54,074 bases of DNA, taken from Candidatus Ozemobacteraceae bacterium (GTDB lineage Bacteria > Muiribacteriota > Ozemobacteria > Ozemobacterales > Ozemobacteraceae). The notes under the pieces were generated by a model. It made no database searches. It saw nothing but the letters and a program-made list of their open reading frames with translations, and had not been told where the DNA came from. A program made the position numbers and the translations under genes. The stretch is taken from positions 27,504 through 81,577 of the forward strand of contig DAOSOK010000026.1 in the NCBI GenBank assembly GCA_035373905.1, given 5' to 3'. Positions 1-8,910 of this stretch are shown here, in pieces. Position 1 is the first letter of the stretch. Every line of letters begins with the position of its first letter.

Positions 1-114
1 AGCAGGACGCTGGAAGTGCACCGCCGGCGCCAGGACGGCGCGCTTCGGCGGGGCCGACCAGCAGGACGCTGGAAGTGCACCGCCGGCGCCAGGACGGCGC
101 GCTTCGGCGGGGCC
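1..114. repeat. 59-bp tandem repeat, two copies (second incomplete)
   Basis: Bases 1-59 recur from base 60 with no mismatch through base 114, so the period is 59 bp and the second copy lacks its last few bases. The period is not a multiple of three, so it would shift frame if translated. Each copy holds a small inverted repeat (GCGCC/GGCGC). The left window edge cuts the array, so the true copy number is unknown. It may be an intergenic minisatellite or the 3' end of an upstream gene. Confidence 0.85.
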
Positions 115-207
115 TGATAGAACGGGAAAGAGAGCCGCCGGCATCTCTTCTCTGTTGCGGCGGCGTGTCGGTTGGGGCATACTGTCCCTCACGCGAAGGA
201 GTATGCC

Positions 208-660
208 ATGATTGTCGCCGCACTGCAAATCTGTACGAAATATTCCCACGTTTTCCCCGGACTCGCCCAGGCTTTCGAATGGCTCCGGACGACGAATCTC
301 GCCAGGCTGGAGGCCGGCCGTCATCCGATCGATGGCGAGCGCATCTACGCCTCCGTCGCCGAGTACCGGACGAAACCGGTGGAAGAGGGTTTCTGGGAGG
401 CGCACCGTCGATATGTCGACGTGCAGCTGGTCGTATCGGGAACGGAACGGTTCGGCTTCGGGCATCTCCATGAGATGCGGTTCGTCTCTCACGACGAATC
501 TCGCGATCTGTCTGTCCTCGAGGGCGACGGTGACTTCTTCCTCCTCAGGCCGGGCCTGGTCGCGGTGCTGTTCCCCGATGACGCGCACATGCCGGGTCTG
601 TGGGCCGGTTCCGCACCGGAAACGGTCCGCAAAATCGTCGTCAAGATCGCCCTGCCATGA
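208..660 (+). CDS. YhcH/YjgK/YiaL family protein (DUF386, cupin-like)
   Basis: A 150-residue protein, the usual length for the family. It shows the family pattern: HRRYVDVQLVVSGTER in the middle, then FFLLRPGLVAVLFPDDAHMP (the F-P-x-D-x-H-x-P stretch) and a C-terminal RKIVVKI. These proteins form a beta-sandwich that binds a metal or sugar acid; members sit in sugar and sialic-acid gene clusters, but no sugar genes are visible here, so the substrate is open. An in-frame start at 172 exists, but the ATG at 208 has AAGGAG six bases upstream and gives the normal family N-terminus. The stop overlaps the next start (ATGA), so the two genes are probably translationally coupled. Confidence 0.87.
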   Translation: MIVAALQICTKYSHVFPGLAQAFEWLRTTNLARLEAGRHPIDGERIYASVAEYRTKPVEEGFWEAHRRYVDVQLVVSGTERFGFGHLHEMRFVSHDESRDLSVLEGDGDFFLLRPGLVAVLFPDDAHMPGLWAGSAPETVRKIVVKIALP

Positions 661-1049
661 GTCTCGCAACCGTCGAAAACTGGGAAGCCAGGCTTCGCGC
701 CGCATTCGACCGCGCGGATGCCTACCTGGAACAGAAATATGCGGGCCGCTTCACCCTGAAGCCCAACCGCCCGCCCCACGAAGCCGGGGCAACCCGCGAT
801 GCCGACGGAGTATTCGATCTGACCGTCGGCTACACGGCCGGGTTCGGGTCGAAATATGGTGAAGGCTATGTATTCCGGGTCAGGCTGGCTACGTTCGACC
901 ATATTCCGTCTTCCACCCGCGCGAACATCGAGACCGAGGCGGTCGAGACGCTGACGAAAGAGATCGCCGCCGAGTTTCCGGACCGCGATTTGCGCATCGT
1001 CGTCGACGGCGAACAATACAAGGTCATCGGCGACCTTTCCCTGAAATGA
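657..1049 (+). CDS. hypothetical protein coupled to the YhcH gene
   Basis: 130 residues, starting at the ATG inside the ATGA overlap with the YhcH stop; an upstream in-frame ATG at 600 lies within the YhcH gene and is less likely. No signal peptide or membrane segment is visible. The sequence is mixed alpha/beta with a charged C-terminus (ending VIGDLSLK) and no motif I recognise. The frame has the GC-rich codon use of real neighbours. The four-base overlap argues for co-expression and perhaps a shared role, but no function can be assigned from sequence. Confidence 0.75.
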   Translation: MSLATVENWEARLRAAFDRADAYLEQKYAGRFTLKPNRPPHEAGATRDADGVFDLTVGYTAGFGSKYGEGYVFRVRLATFDHIPSSTRANIETEAVETLTKEIAAEFPDRDLRIVVDGEQYKVIGDLSLK

Positions 1050-1084
1050 CTGAAATCTCTCGCGTCCTGCAGGATGAAAACAGC

Positions 1085-1149
1085 CGTTCGCCCTGAGCCT
1101 GCCGAAGGGGGCGAGAGCCTCTCGTGCTTCGACAGGCTCAGCACGAACG
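1085..1149. repeat. REP-like intergenic inverted repeat
   Basis: The arms at 1085-1107 and 1127-1149 are 23 nt each and are inverted complements with three mismatches. The core text (CTGAGCCTGCCGAAG on one side, CTTCGACAGGCTCAG on the other) matches a palindromic intergenic element seen in many unrelated GC-rich bacterial genomes. It lies between two convergent genes, just before a terminator hairpin. Role is unknown; it may be a mobile palindrome or a stabiliser of the 3' end. Confidence 0.75.
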
Positions 1150-1163
1150 TGAGCGAGAAATGA

Positions 1164-1191
1164 AATCCCCCGGCCATGCGGCCGGGGGATT
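1164..1191. terminator. bidirectional intrinsic terminator
   Basis: A perfect 12-bp stem (1164-1175 with 1180-1191) with loop ATGC lies between the 3' ends of the convergent gene at 657-1049 and the M16 protease gene. The GC core is CCCCCGGCC/GGCCGGGGG. A short A tract lies to the left, giving T residues for the minus-strand transcript; the T tract for the plus strand is weak. Confidence 0.75.
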
Positions 1192-1214
1192 CGCAAGAGG
1201 GCGGTTAAGCTCGA

Positions 1215-3998
1215 TCAGTTCTTTTTGTTGCCTTCGGCGTCGAGAATGACGATCTCGCCGAGTTTGAGCTCCCTGATCCCGGCTTCGATCTTCGCGCGAT
1301 CACCGATCAGCAGCAGGACGGAACCGTTTTTGCCGGCGTATTTCGCCGCGGCGGCATTCACGTCGGCGAGGCCGAGGGTGCGGGTTTTCTCGAGTTCGGT
1401 AACGAATTCCGAGAACGGCAGGCCGAGGGCCCACAGTTCTCCCACGCGGCCGGCGACCTTGTTCATCGTGTCGAACCGCTGAGCGTAGCCTCGGAGGCGC
1501 ATTTCGCGGGCGTCTTTCAGCTCGGTTTCCGAGATGGGCTTCTTGCCGGCGAGGTTTTCGAGTTCTTTCACGAACTCGATCACGGACTCCTTTGTCTTGT
1601 TGCCCTGGACGGACGAAGAGGCGAACCAGCTTCCCGCCTCCTTCGCCGACGCGAGGGCCGAGCGGGCGCCGTAGGTGTAGCCCTTGTCCTCGCGCAGGTT
1701 GAGGTTCAGACGGGTGCCGAACCCGCCGCTGCCCCAGACGGCGTCGGCAAGCATCAGCGGATAATAATCGGGATCAGCCCGCTTGATGCCGGGCATCAGC
1801 TGCAGCACGACCGTCTGCACGGCGCCGGGCTTGTCGATCAGATAGACCGTTCCGGTCGCGGCTGGCTTCGGGGCGGGAAGCGCGAGCGCGGGAGCCGGCT
1901 TGCCTTTCCAGGCGCCGAAGGCCTTTTCCGCGAGGCCTTTCGCCTCGTCGAGCGTGACGTCGCCGACGAAGATCAGGCAGGCGGAACCGGGCTTCCAATA
2001 CGTTTCGTGCATTTTGACGAGATCGTCGCGGGTCAGCGCTTTGACGCTCGAGGCGAAACCGTTCACCGGCCAGCCGTACGGATGATCGGCGCCGAACGCG
2101 AGGACCGACCGCAGCCGGCCGGCGAGCGAGCGGGGATCGTTCTCCTCCTGCGACATGCCGTCGAGCATCCGCTTGCGCTCGCGGTCGATTTCCTCCTGGG
2201 GGAAGATCGGATTCAGGGCGACGTCGGCGAGAATCTCGAGCGCCGGAACGAGGTTGCGCTTGAGAATTTCGAACGAGATGCCGGCTGACTCGCGGCCCGC
2301 AGCCGAGCTGAGCGATGAGCCGAGCTGGAACATCGCCTGCTCGATCTCGAGCGCCTTGCGGCTCTTCGTGCCCATCTCGATCGTGGCCATCATCAGCTGC
2401 GCGTTGCCGGGCTTGCCGGGCTGGTCGTACAGGCTGCCGGACTTCACCGTCAGGCCGACGGCGACCTTGGGAAGCTCGGGCCGCTCGACGACGAGAATCT
2501 CGAGGCCGTTGTCGAGCTTCGCCGTCTTCACCTCGGGCGGCGTGAAGTCGCGGTCCTGGCCGAGCGCGGGGGGCTGTTCCCGCGAGAGTTCGATCTTTTC
2601 GACCTCGCCGGGCTGCTCCGGCCGGAAGCGGAGCTTCAACCGCTTGTCGGTGTTGATCCAGCGCTCGACCGCGGCGCGCACGTCCTCGGCCGTCAGGGTG
2701 CTGTACCGCTCGAAGTCGGCTTCGAACTTGTCCGGCGAGCCCAGATACGTGTTGTATTTGTTCAGCATGTCGGCCTTGCCGCCGAAGCCGCCGATCGCTT
2801 CGAGCGAGGAAACGAAGCCGAACTCGATCTTGTTCTTCACCCGTTCCAGCTCCTCGGCGGTCGGGCCTTCCTTCGCCAGGCGCGCGATCTCGGCGTCGAC
2901 GATGGATTCGGCCTCGGTGGCGGAGGCGTCCGGCCTGAGCGTCAGCTCGACGCAGAAGTTGCCGGCGATCTCCATGCTGTCCTGGTAGGCGCTGACAGCG
3001 GTGCAGACCTGGCGGTCATACACGAGAGCCTTGTTCAGGCGCGAGGAGAGCCCGTCGGCCAGAACTGCCGCCGCGACGTCGAGCGCGGCATCCTGCGGCC
3101 CGAAATACGCCGGGGAGTGCCAGCAGATGTAGATTCTGGTTTGGGGAACGCGGTCGGCGACCTCGACGATCCGCTCCGAGTCCAGTTCGGGAATCCAGCG
3201 GGCCGGCCGCGCCAGCGCCGGGCCGGAGGGAATGGTCCCGAAATACTTCTTCACGAGCCGCTTCGCCTCTTCCGGATCGAAGTCGCCGGTGATGACGAGC
3301 GACATATTGTTTGGAGTATAATATGTCCGGAAGAACTCCTTCACGTCCTCGAGCGTGGCGGCGGAGAGGTCTTCCTGGCTGCCGATGACCGGCCACGAAT
3401 ACGGGTGGTCGGGCGGATACATGTAGGTGGCGGCCAATTCGCCGGCCCGTCCGTAGGGGGCGTTCTCGTAGCTCTGGCGCCGCTCGTTCTTCACGACGTC
3501 GCGCTGGTTGTTCAGTTTCGCCTCGTCGAGGCCGTCGAGAAGCGTGGCCATGCGGTCGGACTCGAGCCAGAGGAGATACTCGAGGTTGCCGGACGGCACG
3601 GTCGCGAAGTAGTTGGTGCGGTCGTTGCCGGTTGTGCCGTTGACGCCGCCCTCGCGCAGGTTCGCTCCGGCGCGCTCGACCCAGGTGAAATACTCGCCCG
3701 TGGCGTTTTTCGAACCCTGGAACATCAGGTGCTCGAACAGGTGCGCGAAGCCGGTGCGGCCGCGCTTCTCGTTCTTCGAACCGACGTGGAACCACTGGTT
3801 TACGTGAACGACGGGCAGTTTTTTGTCGAGATGCAGGATCACCTGCAGCCCGTTGGGCAGAACGTATTTCTCGAAAGCCAGCTTCGGAAGCTGTCCCTGG
3901 GGGTTCTCTCCGGGGGCCTGCGCCAGGACAGCCGTCGAGACGAGCGTCAGCACGAGCGCCAGGCACATCAGAACGCGTGAACGGATGATGAGCATCAT
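1215..3998 (-). CDS. secreted M16 family zinc metallopeptidase (insulinase-like, tandem domain)
   Basis: 927 residues with an N-terminal signal peptide (hydrophobic run about residues 8-26, likely cut after VLA-QA). The inverted zinc motif HLFEH is at residues 86-90, with the distal Glu expected in NERRQ near residue 172, so the N-terminal M16 pair is catalytically competent. The second pair (from about residue 490) begins with a similar fold but has no HxxEH, as is normal for the closing half of single-chain M16 proteins. Expected location is the periplasm, degrading small peptides. AAAGGAG precedes two adjacent ATG codons at good spacing, so the start is 3998 or 3995. It is a single gene, convergent with 657-1049. 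Confidence 0.93.
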   Translation of the reverse strand: MMLIIRSRVLMCLALVLTLVSTAVLAQAPGENPQGQLPKLAFEKYVLPNGLQVILHLDKKLPVVHVNQWFHVGSKNEKRGRTGFAHLFEHLMFQGSKNATGEYFTWVERAGANLREGGVNGTTGNDRTNYFATVPSGNLEYLLWLESDRMATLLDGLDEAKLNNQRDVVKNERRQSYENAPYGRAGELAATYMYPPDHPYSWPVIGSQEDLSAATLEDVKEFFRTYYTPNNMSLVITGDFDPEEAKRLVKKYFGTIPSGPALARPARWIPELDSERIVEVADRVPQTRIYICWHSPAYFGPQDAALDVAAAVLADGLSSRLNKALVYDRQVCTAVSAYQDSMEIAGNFCVELTLRPDASATEAESIVDAEIARLAKEGPTAEELERVKNKIEFGFVSSLEAIGGFGGKADMLNKYNTYLGSPDKFEADFERYSTLTAEDVRAAVERWINTDKRLKLRFRPEQPGEVEKIELSREQPPALGQDRDFTPPEVKTAKLDNGLEILVVERPELPKVAVGLTVKSGSLYDQPGKPGNAQLMMATIEMGTKSRKALEIEQAMFQLGSSLSSAAGRESAGISFEILKRNLVPALEILADVALNPIFPQEEIDRERKRMLDGMSQEENDPRSLAGRLRSVLAFGADHPYGWPVNGFASSVKALTRDDLVKMHETYWKPGSACLIFVGDVTLDEAKGLAEKAFGAWKGKPAPALALPAPKPAATGTVYLIDKPGAVQTVVLQLMPGIKRADPDYYPLMLADAVWGSGGFGTRLNLNLREDKGYTYGARSALASAKEAGSWFASSSVQGNKTKESVIEFVKELENLAGKKPISETELKDAREMRLRGYAQRFDTMNKVAGRVGELWALGLPFSEFVTELEKTRTLGLADVNAAAAKYAGKNGSVLLLIGDRAKIEAGIRELKLGEIVILDAEGNKKN

Positions 3999-4311
3999 CT
4001 GAACTCCTTTCCAAATTCCGGCATCTTCTCCGCCGGTTCGTTTCCCTCATGCCTTGTGTACCACCTTGCCGCCCGCATGGCAAGAGACGCTCAGGACGAG
4101 CGCATCAGGTTTCACAACAACTGGCTCACAAAGACCCCTTCACCACAGTGTCACAGAGACACAGAGAAAATTTCACCACAAAGGAACGAACACACAAAAA
4201 CAATCGCTATTGAACCGTAGGGGCGGTTCGCGAACCGCCCAGCCATGGTGATTCACGTTCGCTCTTGCCGGCACGAGTGATACTCATGCATACGCCTTGA
4301 AGACGGAGGTT
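3999..4311. other. intergenic region with dispersed-repeat copy
   Basis: About 300 bases without a convincing gene. From 4100 to about 4200 it holds a mosaic sequence with phrases such as GCGCATCAGGTTTCACAAC and TTCACCACA...CACAGAGA; the 19-mer at 4100-4118 recurs exactly at 24573-24591. A separate palindrome lies at 4221-4240. No open frame has a start signal or plausible composition. Confidence 0.7.
4221..4240. repeat. 20-bp perfect intergenic palindrome
   Basis: GGGCGGTTCG is followed immediately by its exact inverted complement. It resembles the palindrome at 11827-11855 (GGGGCGGGTTT type) and is preceded by GTAG as in common intergenic palindromes. It lies between the M16 and msrB promoter regions. 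Function unknown. Confidence 0.7.
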
Positions 4312-4340
4312 GTGACAAGGACCTTCGTTGCGTGTACAAT
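4312..4340 (+). promoter_or_regulatory. sigma-70-type promoter for msrB
   Basis: GTGACA (4312-4317), a 17-bp spacer, then TACAAT (4335-4340). This matches the housekeeping consensus at five of six positions in each box. Transcription would begin near 4347, about 50 nt before the chosen msrB start. Confidence 0.6.
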
Positions 4341-4398
4341 GAAGCGGCTTCTCGAAATGCGTCATGGAACGAGACATGCCGGTCAGTGGAGAAAAGTG

Positions 4399-4941
<543 letters not shown>

Positions 4942-4992
4942 AGCTTGGCTGGAGCCTTCCTCCACTCGCGAAATATCTTCGCTTCGAAATTT

Positions 4993-5622
4993 TCAGCGGG
5001 CGAGGCCGGTGAGGGTGATCTCGCCCGTCTTTTTGTCGATGCGGATACGGAAGGCGAACGAGGCTTCGTTCCGGTCGTTCGTGTAATACACATGTCGGCC
5101 CGTGAAAGAGGCCGCGAACGCGGTTTTTGTATTATTCTGCTCGATACATTTCAGTGATGCCTCGAGATGGTGATACGTCTCGATCAGTTGCGACTCCAGC
5201 AAAAACTCGACGAGTTCCGGCGCGCGTTCGAGCAGGTTCGCCGCGAGGATTCTGCCCATGACGATCTCTTCCCCCGCGGGAAGGTTCGTGACATCGGGAC
5301 GGCGGAGTTCGGAGAAACATCGGCTGGAAACCACCACCCGCCTGTTCTTTCGGTCGATCGCGAGAAACGGCGTGCCTTCGAAGGTGAAGCTCGCAAGGTG
5401 CGGAACGAATTCCATATCTTGCGTTATATCTGCGGCCGCGATCGTTTTTCCCGCCTGCTCCTCGGCCCAGGAGTTCGTATAGTTCTGCCAGGGGCTCTGG
5501 TCTCTCGTGATGAAATACTCTGATTTGCAGAGTTTTGCCATGGGTTCACCTCCGATGGATGCGACGGCCAGAAGAACGCTCAGGATTACGGAAGCCGGGA
5601 ACGCGAAACGCGGAATTCTCAT
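4993..5622 (-). CDS. exported protein of unknown function
   Basis: 209 residues with a signal peptide (MRIPRF then a hydrophobic stretch ending LLAVASIGGEP). No family is recognised. The mature part contains two Cys residues, a beta-rich centre (FTFEGTPFLAIDRKNRRVVVSS) and a C-terminal FRIRIDKKTGEITLTG strand pair. An in-frame ATG at 5646 would add eight residues, but AGAGG lies about ten bases before the ATG at 5622, which also gives the better signal peptide. It is convergent with msrB; both genes end in CCCGCTGAA, which makes a 9-bp inverted repeat (4934-4942 with 4992-5000) spanning both stops. Confidence 0.75.
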   Translation of the reverse strand: MRIPRFAFPASVILSVLLAVASIGGEPMAKLCKSEYFITRDQSPWQNYTNSWAEEQAGKTIAAADITQDMEFVPHLASFTFEGTPFLAIDRKNRRVVVSSRCFSELRRPDVTNLPAGEEIVMGRILAANLLERAPELVEFLLESQLIETYHHLEASLKCIEQNNTKTAFAASFTGRHVYYTNDRNEASFAFRIRIDKKTGEITLTGLAR

Positions 5623-5737
5623 GACGGGCCATCCTCTCCGAACCATGATGCGAATCTTGGAGTATCATATCATTCCGCCGGGCGATGAAAAACCATTCCC
5701 TTCACGGGATGCCAGCCCGGCAGGAAAGGAACCGGCC

Positions 5738-6139
5738 ATGGATTCGTGTCTGTTTCTGGTCTTGCGGCTCATCTGGTTCGTCTTCATCGGGCTGCCGGTC
5801 GGGCTCGTCTGCATCAACGTCGGGTGGGTCTGCATGATCACGATCATCGGCATCCCGCTCGGACTGTGGGTGTTCAACCGCATTCCCATGATCATGACGC
5901 TGCAGCTCGACCCGGAAGACCGGTACCGACTTCAGCTCGAGGAAAACGAGGTGTTTCACGGCGGGGTGACGCAGTGGCCGCTGATTCTGCGGCTCCTGTG
6001 GCTGGTGGTGATCGGCTGGTGGCTTTCCCTGATCTGGATCAACGTGGCCTACCTGTGCTGCGTCACGGTCATCGGCCTGCCCGTCGGCTTCTGGATGTTC
6101 AACCGGCTCCCCGCGGTGATTTTCCTCACCCGCACCTGA
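5738..6139 (+). CDS. YccF-type inner-membrane protein (DUF307)
   Basis: 133 residues made of two similar halves. Each half has two hydrophobic segments and the repeated signature IGxPxGxWxFNR (IGIPLGLWVFNRIP and IGLPVGFWMFNRLP). This duplicated layout matches the YccF family of small integral membrane proteins, whose function is not established. The ATG at 5738 has AAAGGA seven bases upstream; earlier in-frame starts (5507) lie in non-membrane, implausible sequence. It stands divergently from the exported protein at 4993-5622. Confidence 0.88.
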   Translation: MDSCLFLVLRLIWFVFIGLPVGLVCINVGWVCMITIIGIPLGLWVFNRIPMIMTLQLDPEDRYRLQLEENEVFHGGVTQWPLILRLLWLVVIGWWLSLIWINVAYLCCVTVIGLPVGFWMFNRLPAVIFLTRT

Positions 6140-6163
6140 CGCGCTCTCCGCGTCGCTGAAGAT

Positions 6164-7021
6164 TCAGCGGACGGCGGAGACCCCGAGAGACCAGGTCGGG
6201 CTCTGGTTGATGCTTCGAGCGGCCAGCTCCAGCGTGTAGCGGCTGCGCTTCATGCGATAGCCGAGATTCACGGCGTAGTGGTCGCTTCCGTAATACAGAA
6301 AGTCCGAGTCGTCGAAGATCTGCGCCTCGCCGAACAGCGTCGCGCCCTTCTTCATCGCTCGCTCGGCGCCGAGCGTGCCGATGATGGCGCGCTTCATGGC
6401 GATGGTCCGCCTGCGGCCGTCGGGAAAGAGGGCTGTGTATTTCTGCGTATATGCCTGCTTGATCTGAAGATATCCTTGAATATTATTGTGTATAGTATCT
6501 GTCACGGTGACATACACGTGTCGGAGGTGTTCGAGCTGAGACAGGTCGAGATGCTGCATGTTGGCGGCCGAGAGATCTGCATACGAGCCGCCGAACGCCA
6601 TGTTGTTCTCGGGAATCTCGACGTGAACCCCGCCGGCCAGAACGCCTGTGATGCCGTCGATACCCGCGATCGAGGGGGTCGTCGCCCGGCTCGTCGAGAG
6701 ATACGTGCCGACGAACAACACGTTCGGATGCAGCCGGGCGTTTGCCGACACCCAGATTTCATCCTTCTTTTCGCTCACGTCCCTTCCGCGAATATGCACG
6801 TTCCCATCAGCGAGGCCATATCGAAGAGCGTATTCGAGCCTGTGTGTCAGCGTGCCGACCGGAATCGCCATGGTGAGCAGACCGGGTCTGCCATCGACGG
6901 TGATGCCGCTCGCGTTCGCAGCGCTCGACGACGGTGCGAATGCGAGCAGGAACACGAAACAGAGCAGCGCCATTCCCGCGAGAGACAGGAAGCGCCCGTT
7001 CCGCCTGCGCGATGCGATCAG
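6164..7021 (-). CDS. exported beta-rich protein, probable outer-membrane or surface partner of the upstream lipoprotein
   Basis: About 285 residues. After a signal peptide (RRRNGRF, then a hydrophobic run ending SSSA) the sequence alternates short amphipathic strands and ends in tandem strands (YAVNLGYRMKRSRYTLELAARS, in two parts), which suits a small beta-barrel, though the last residue is Arg rather than Phe. No family is recognised. The open frame runs back to 7588, but that part lies inside the upstream gene. No ATG/GTG/TTG gives the signal peptide. A CTG at 7021 does, five bases after AGGAG and overlapping the upstream TGA (CTGA); the next ATG, near 6979, would truncate the signal peptide. 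The overlap implies translational coupling. Confidence 0.65.
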   Translation of the reverse strand: MIASRRRNGRFLSLAGMALLCFVFLLAFAPSSSAANASGITVDGRPGLLTMAIPVGTLTHRLEYALRYGLADGNVHIRGRDVSEKKDEIWVSANARLHPNVLFVGTYLSTSRATTPSIAGIDGITGVLAGGVHVEIPENNMAFGGSYADLSAANMQHLDLSQLEHLRHVYVTVTDTIHNNIQGYLQIKQAYTQKYTALFPDGRRRTIAMKRAIIGTLGAERAMKKGATLFGEAQIFDDSDFLYYGSDHYAVNLGYRMKRSRYTLELAARSINQSPTWSLGVSAVR

Positions 7022-8769
7022 AAGTTCTCCTGTTCGTAGTTCGTGACGAAACTCGTCTTGCCGGCGATGACGTCGGCGATGAAGTAATACTTGCGGTCGT
7101 CGGCCGTGAGCGGTGCGACGACCAGCGCCGTATCGACGGTGTCGCTGGCGATCATGAAATGCTTGACCGTTTCGATCGGGGTCGTGGCCGTCGCCGAGTC
7201 GACGTCTTCGCCGACGACGATCAGGTATTTCGAGTTCTCGGTCGTCGGCAGCATGTGCGTGAACTTGAAAATGCCGCTCTCGTCGGCACCGTTGCCAGGG
7301 AAGTTCGTTCCGGTGCGCGTTTCCTTGATCGGCGTCTTGGGAGTGTTGAGCACCCAGTTCCGCTCCTCGGTGTCGCCGGACGAAGGCGTGTAGTCGTAGA
7401 TGGAGTAGATTGCCACCGGCAGTCCTTCTTCGGTGCCGGATTTTGGGACGTAACGTCCGACGATCGAGCCGAAGCCGGTTTCCTGTGTATAGATCATGTA
7501 ATAATTGAGGGTCGAAGGAGTGGTCGTCTGACCGTCCGAGTTGATCGTGAAGATCGCATCGAGTTGATCGAACCCTTCTTTCTTGCATTCGAGAGTGTAC
7601 TGACCCGGATTGAACTCTCCGAGGGAAAAATACCCGTATCGATCGGTGATCGTGCTTGCATATCCCTTGAGCGTGATCGTCACGAACTCCAGCGGTCCGG
7701 CTGAATACGCATCGCGAATGTTGCCGCGCACTGCCACGGCATTCGTGCTGGCGGAAACCCGCGTGAGGTAGATCGTAGGCGTTGCCGGAGACTTCGAGCC
7801 GTCTTCGTTTATCTGGACGACGGAGGTCGCGGTGCGGAAGCCCTCGCCTTGAGCGGAGAGAATGACCAGACCGGACGGAAGGCCGATGAAAGAGAAAAGG
7901 CCTTCGGACGTGGTCTGCGTTTGCTTCGTCAGAACGCTGTCCTGGAGGGACAACGAGATGCGGATGCCGCCGAGAGGTTCCTTGGTGGTGTCGAGTTTGA
8001 CGTATCCCTGGAGGGAGAAACTGCGGGGAATGACGGAAACGCTGATGTTCGCGGGCTGGGTCGTGCCGTTGGTGAACACTTCAACCTGTGCCCACTGCTC
8101 GTAGCTGCCGTCGGATTTCGCCCCGACTCCGATCTTGTACAGCCCGGCGGGGATGCGGGACAGGAAAAACTCACCCGTGCTGGTTGTGATCGTGGTGCCG
8201 AGTTTTGCGCCGCCGATCTCCTCGGCCGTCACGTCGATTCCTTCGACGGGAGTGGCTGCGACGTCCTTGCTGACGACCCTCCCTGTCAGGGAAAAGGTCT
8301 TTTTCGCAAGGAAAACATCGAGCAGAGGCTGAATTGCACCCGACGTGCTGAGCGTGAACGCGTAGGAGAAATCCTCGTATCCGGCGGCAGAAAAACTGAT
8401 CTGATGAAGTCCTGCACTGATTCCCGACAGATAAAACCGACCGTTGGTCATCGTTTTGACGTTGAAGGAAGGGCTTGCCGTGACGCTCACGTTCGGCACT
8501 CCCTTCCCGGAGATCGAGTCGTAGACCATGCCGCTGAGATCGAACAAGCCGGTGTCTTCGTTTTTCACGACGGTCGTCGCCGGCGTCGTGAGCACGATCG
8601 CGGTCGAGCCGACGCTCTGGCTTCCCGGGGTGAACGAGGCCCCCGACGGATCGATGTAGGTCACCGGCACGAGCGGGCTGCGTTCGGTGCACCCCGACAT
8701 CAGGATGACGACGGCGGCGATCGCCAGAACGACCGCCAGCCCCAATCTCCGCGATGTGACCGTACGCAC
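7018..8769 (-). CDS. lipoprotein with tandem carboxypeptidase-regulatory-like beta domains
   Basis: 583 residues. The signal peptide ends in a lipobox (VILMSGC), so the protein should be lipid-anchored. Four beta-sandwich units follow from about residue 70, each of the type G.V.D..SG.P...V.V..........T...G.F.L..I..G.Y....... as in CarboxypepD_reg/SpaA-like domains. A C-terminal domain of about 150 residues is different and unassigned. Such proteins usually act as cell-surface structural or binding proteins rather than enzymes. The stop overlaps the putative CTG start of the downstream exported protein, so the two probably form an operon and may interact at the outer membrane. Confidence 0.85.
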   Translation of the reverse strand: MRTVTSRRLGLAVVLAIAAVVILMSGCTERSPLVPVTYIDPSGASFTPGSQSVGSTAIVLTTPATTVVKNEDTGLFDLSGMVYDSISGKGVPNVSVTASPSFNVKTMTNGRFYLSGISAGLHQISFSAAGYEDFSYAFTLSTSGAIQPLLDVFLAKKTFSLTGRVVSKDVAATPVEGIDVTAEEIGGAKLGTTITTSTGEFFLSRIPAGLYKIGVGAKSDGSYEQWAQVEVFTNGTTQPANISVSVIPRSFSLQGYVKLDTTKEPLGGIRISLSLQDSVLTKQTQTTSEGLFSFIGLPSGLVILSAQGEGFRTATSVVQINEDGSKSPATPTIYLTRVSASTNAVAVRGNIRDAYSAGPLEFVTITLKGYASTITDRYGYFSLGEFNPGQYTLECKKEGFDQLDAIFTINSDGQTTTPSTLNYYMIYTQETGFGSIVGRYVPKSGTEEGLPVAIYSIYDYTPSSGDTEERNWVLNTPKTPIKETRTGTNFPGNGADESGIFKFTHMLPTTENSKYLIVVGEDVDSATATTPIETVKHFMIASDTVDTALVVAPLTADDRKYYFIADVIAGKTSFVTNYEQENF

Positions 8770-8850
8770 GCCGCCCCCTTCCTATACAGAGAATCCGGTA
8801 TCTGTATCGGCATCCGGGAGCCATTACTTGAGCCACGCCGGACCGAATCC

Positions 8851-8893
8851 TTGACAATGTGAACGCAGGGCGTTATATTAACGATAAGCGTTA
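8851..8893 (+). promoter_or_regulatory. higBA promoter with overlapping operator
   Basis: TTGACA (8851-8856), a 17-bp spacer and TATATT (8874-8879) form a near-consensus sigma-70 promoter. Over the -10 box and just downstream lie three alternating half-sites: CGTTA (8871-8875), TAACG (8879-8883) and CGTTA (8889-8893). Palindromes of this kind are typical targets of HigA antitoxins, so this is most likely the autoregulatory operator of the downstream pair. Confidence 0.8.
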
Positions 8894-8910
8894 TGCTTCT
8901 GGGAGCGTGA

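Noticed and set aside
4297..4398. An upstream extension of msrB to 4297
   Set aside because: The extension crosses the promoter's -10 and the transcription start and would bury the signal peptide.
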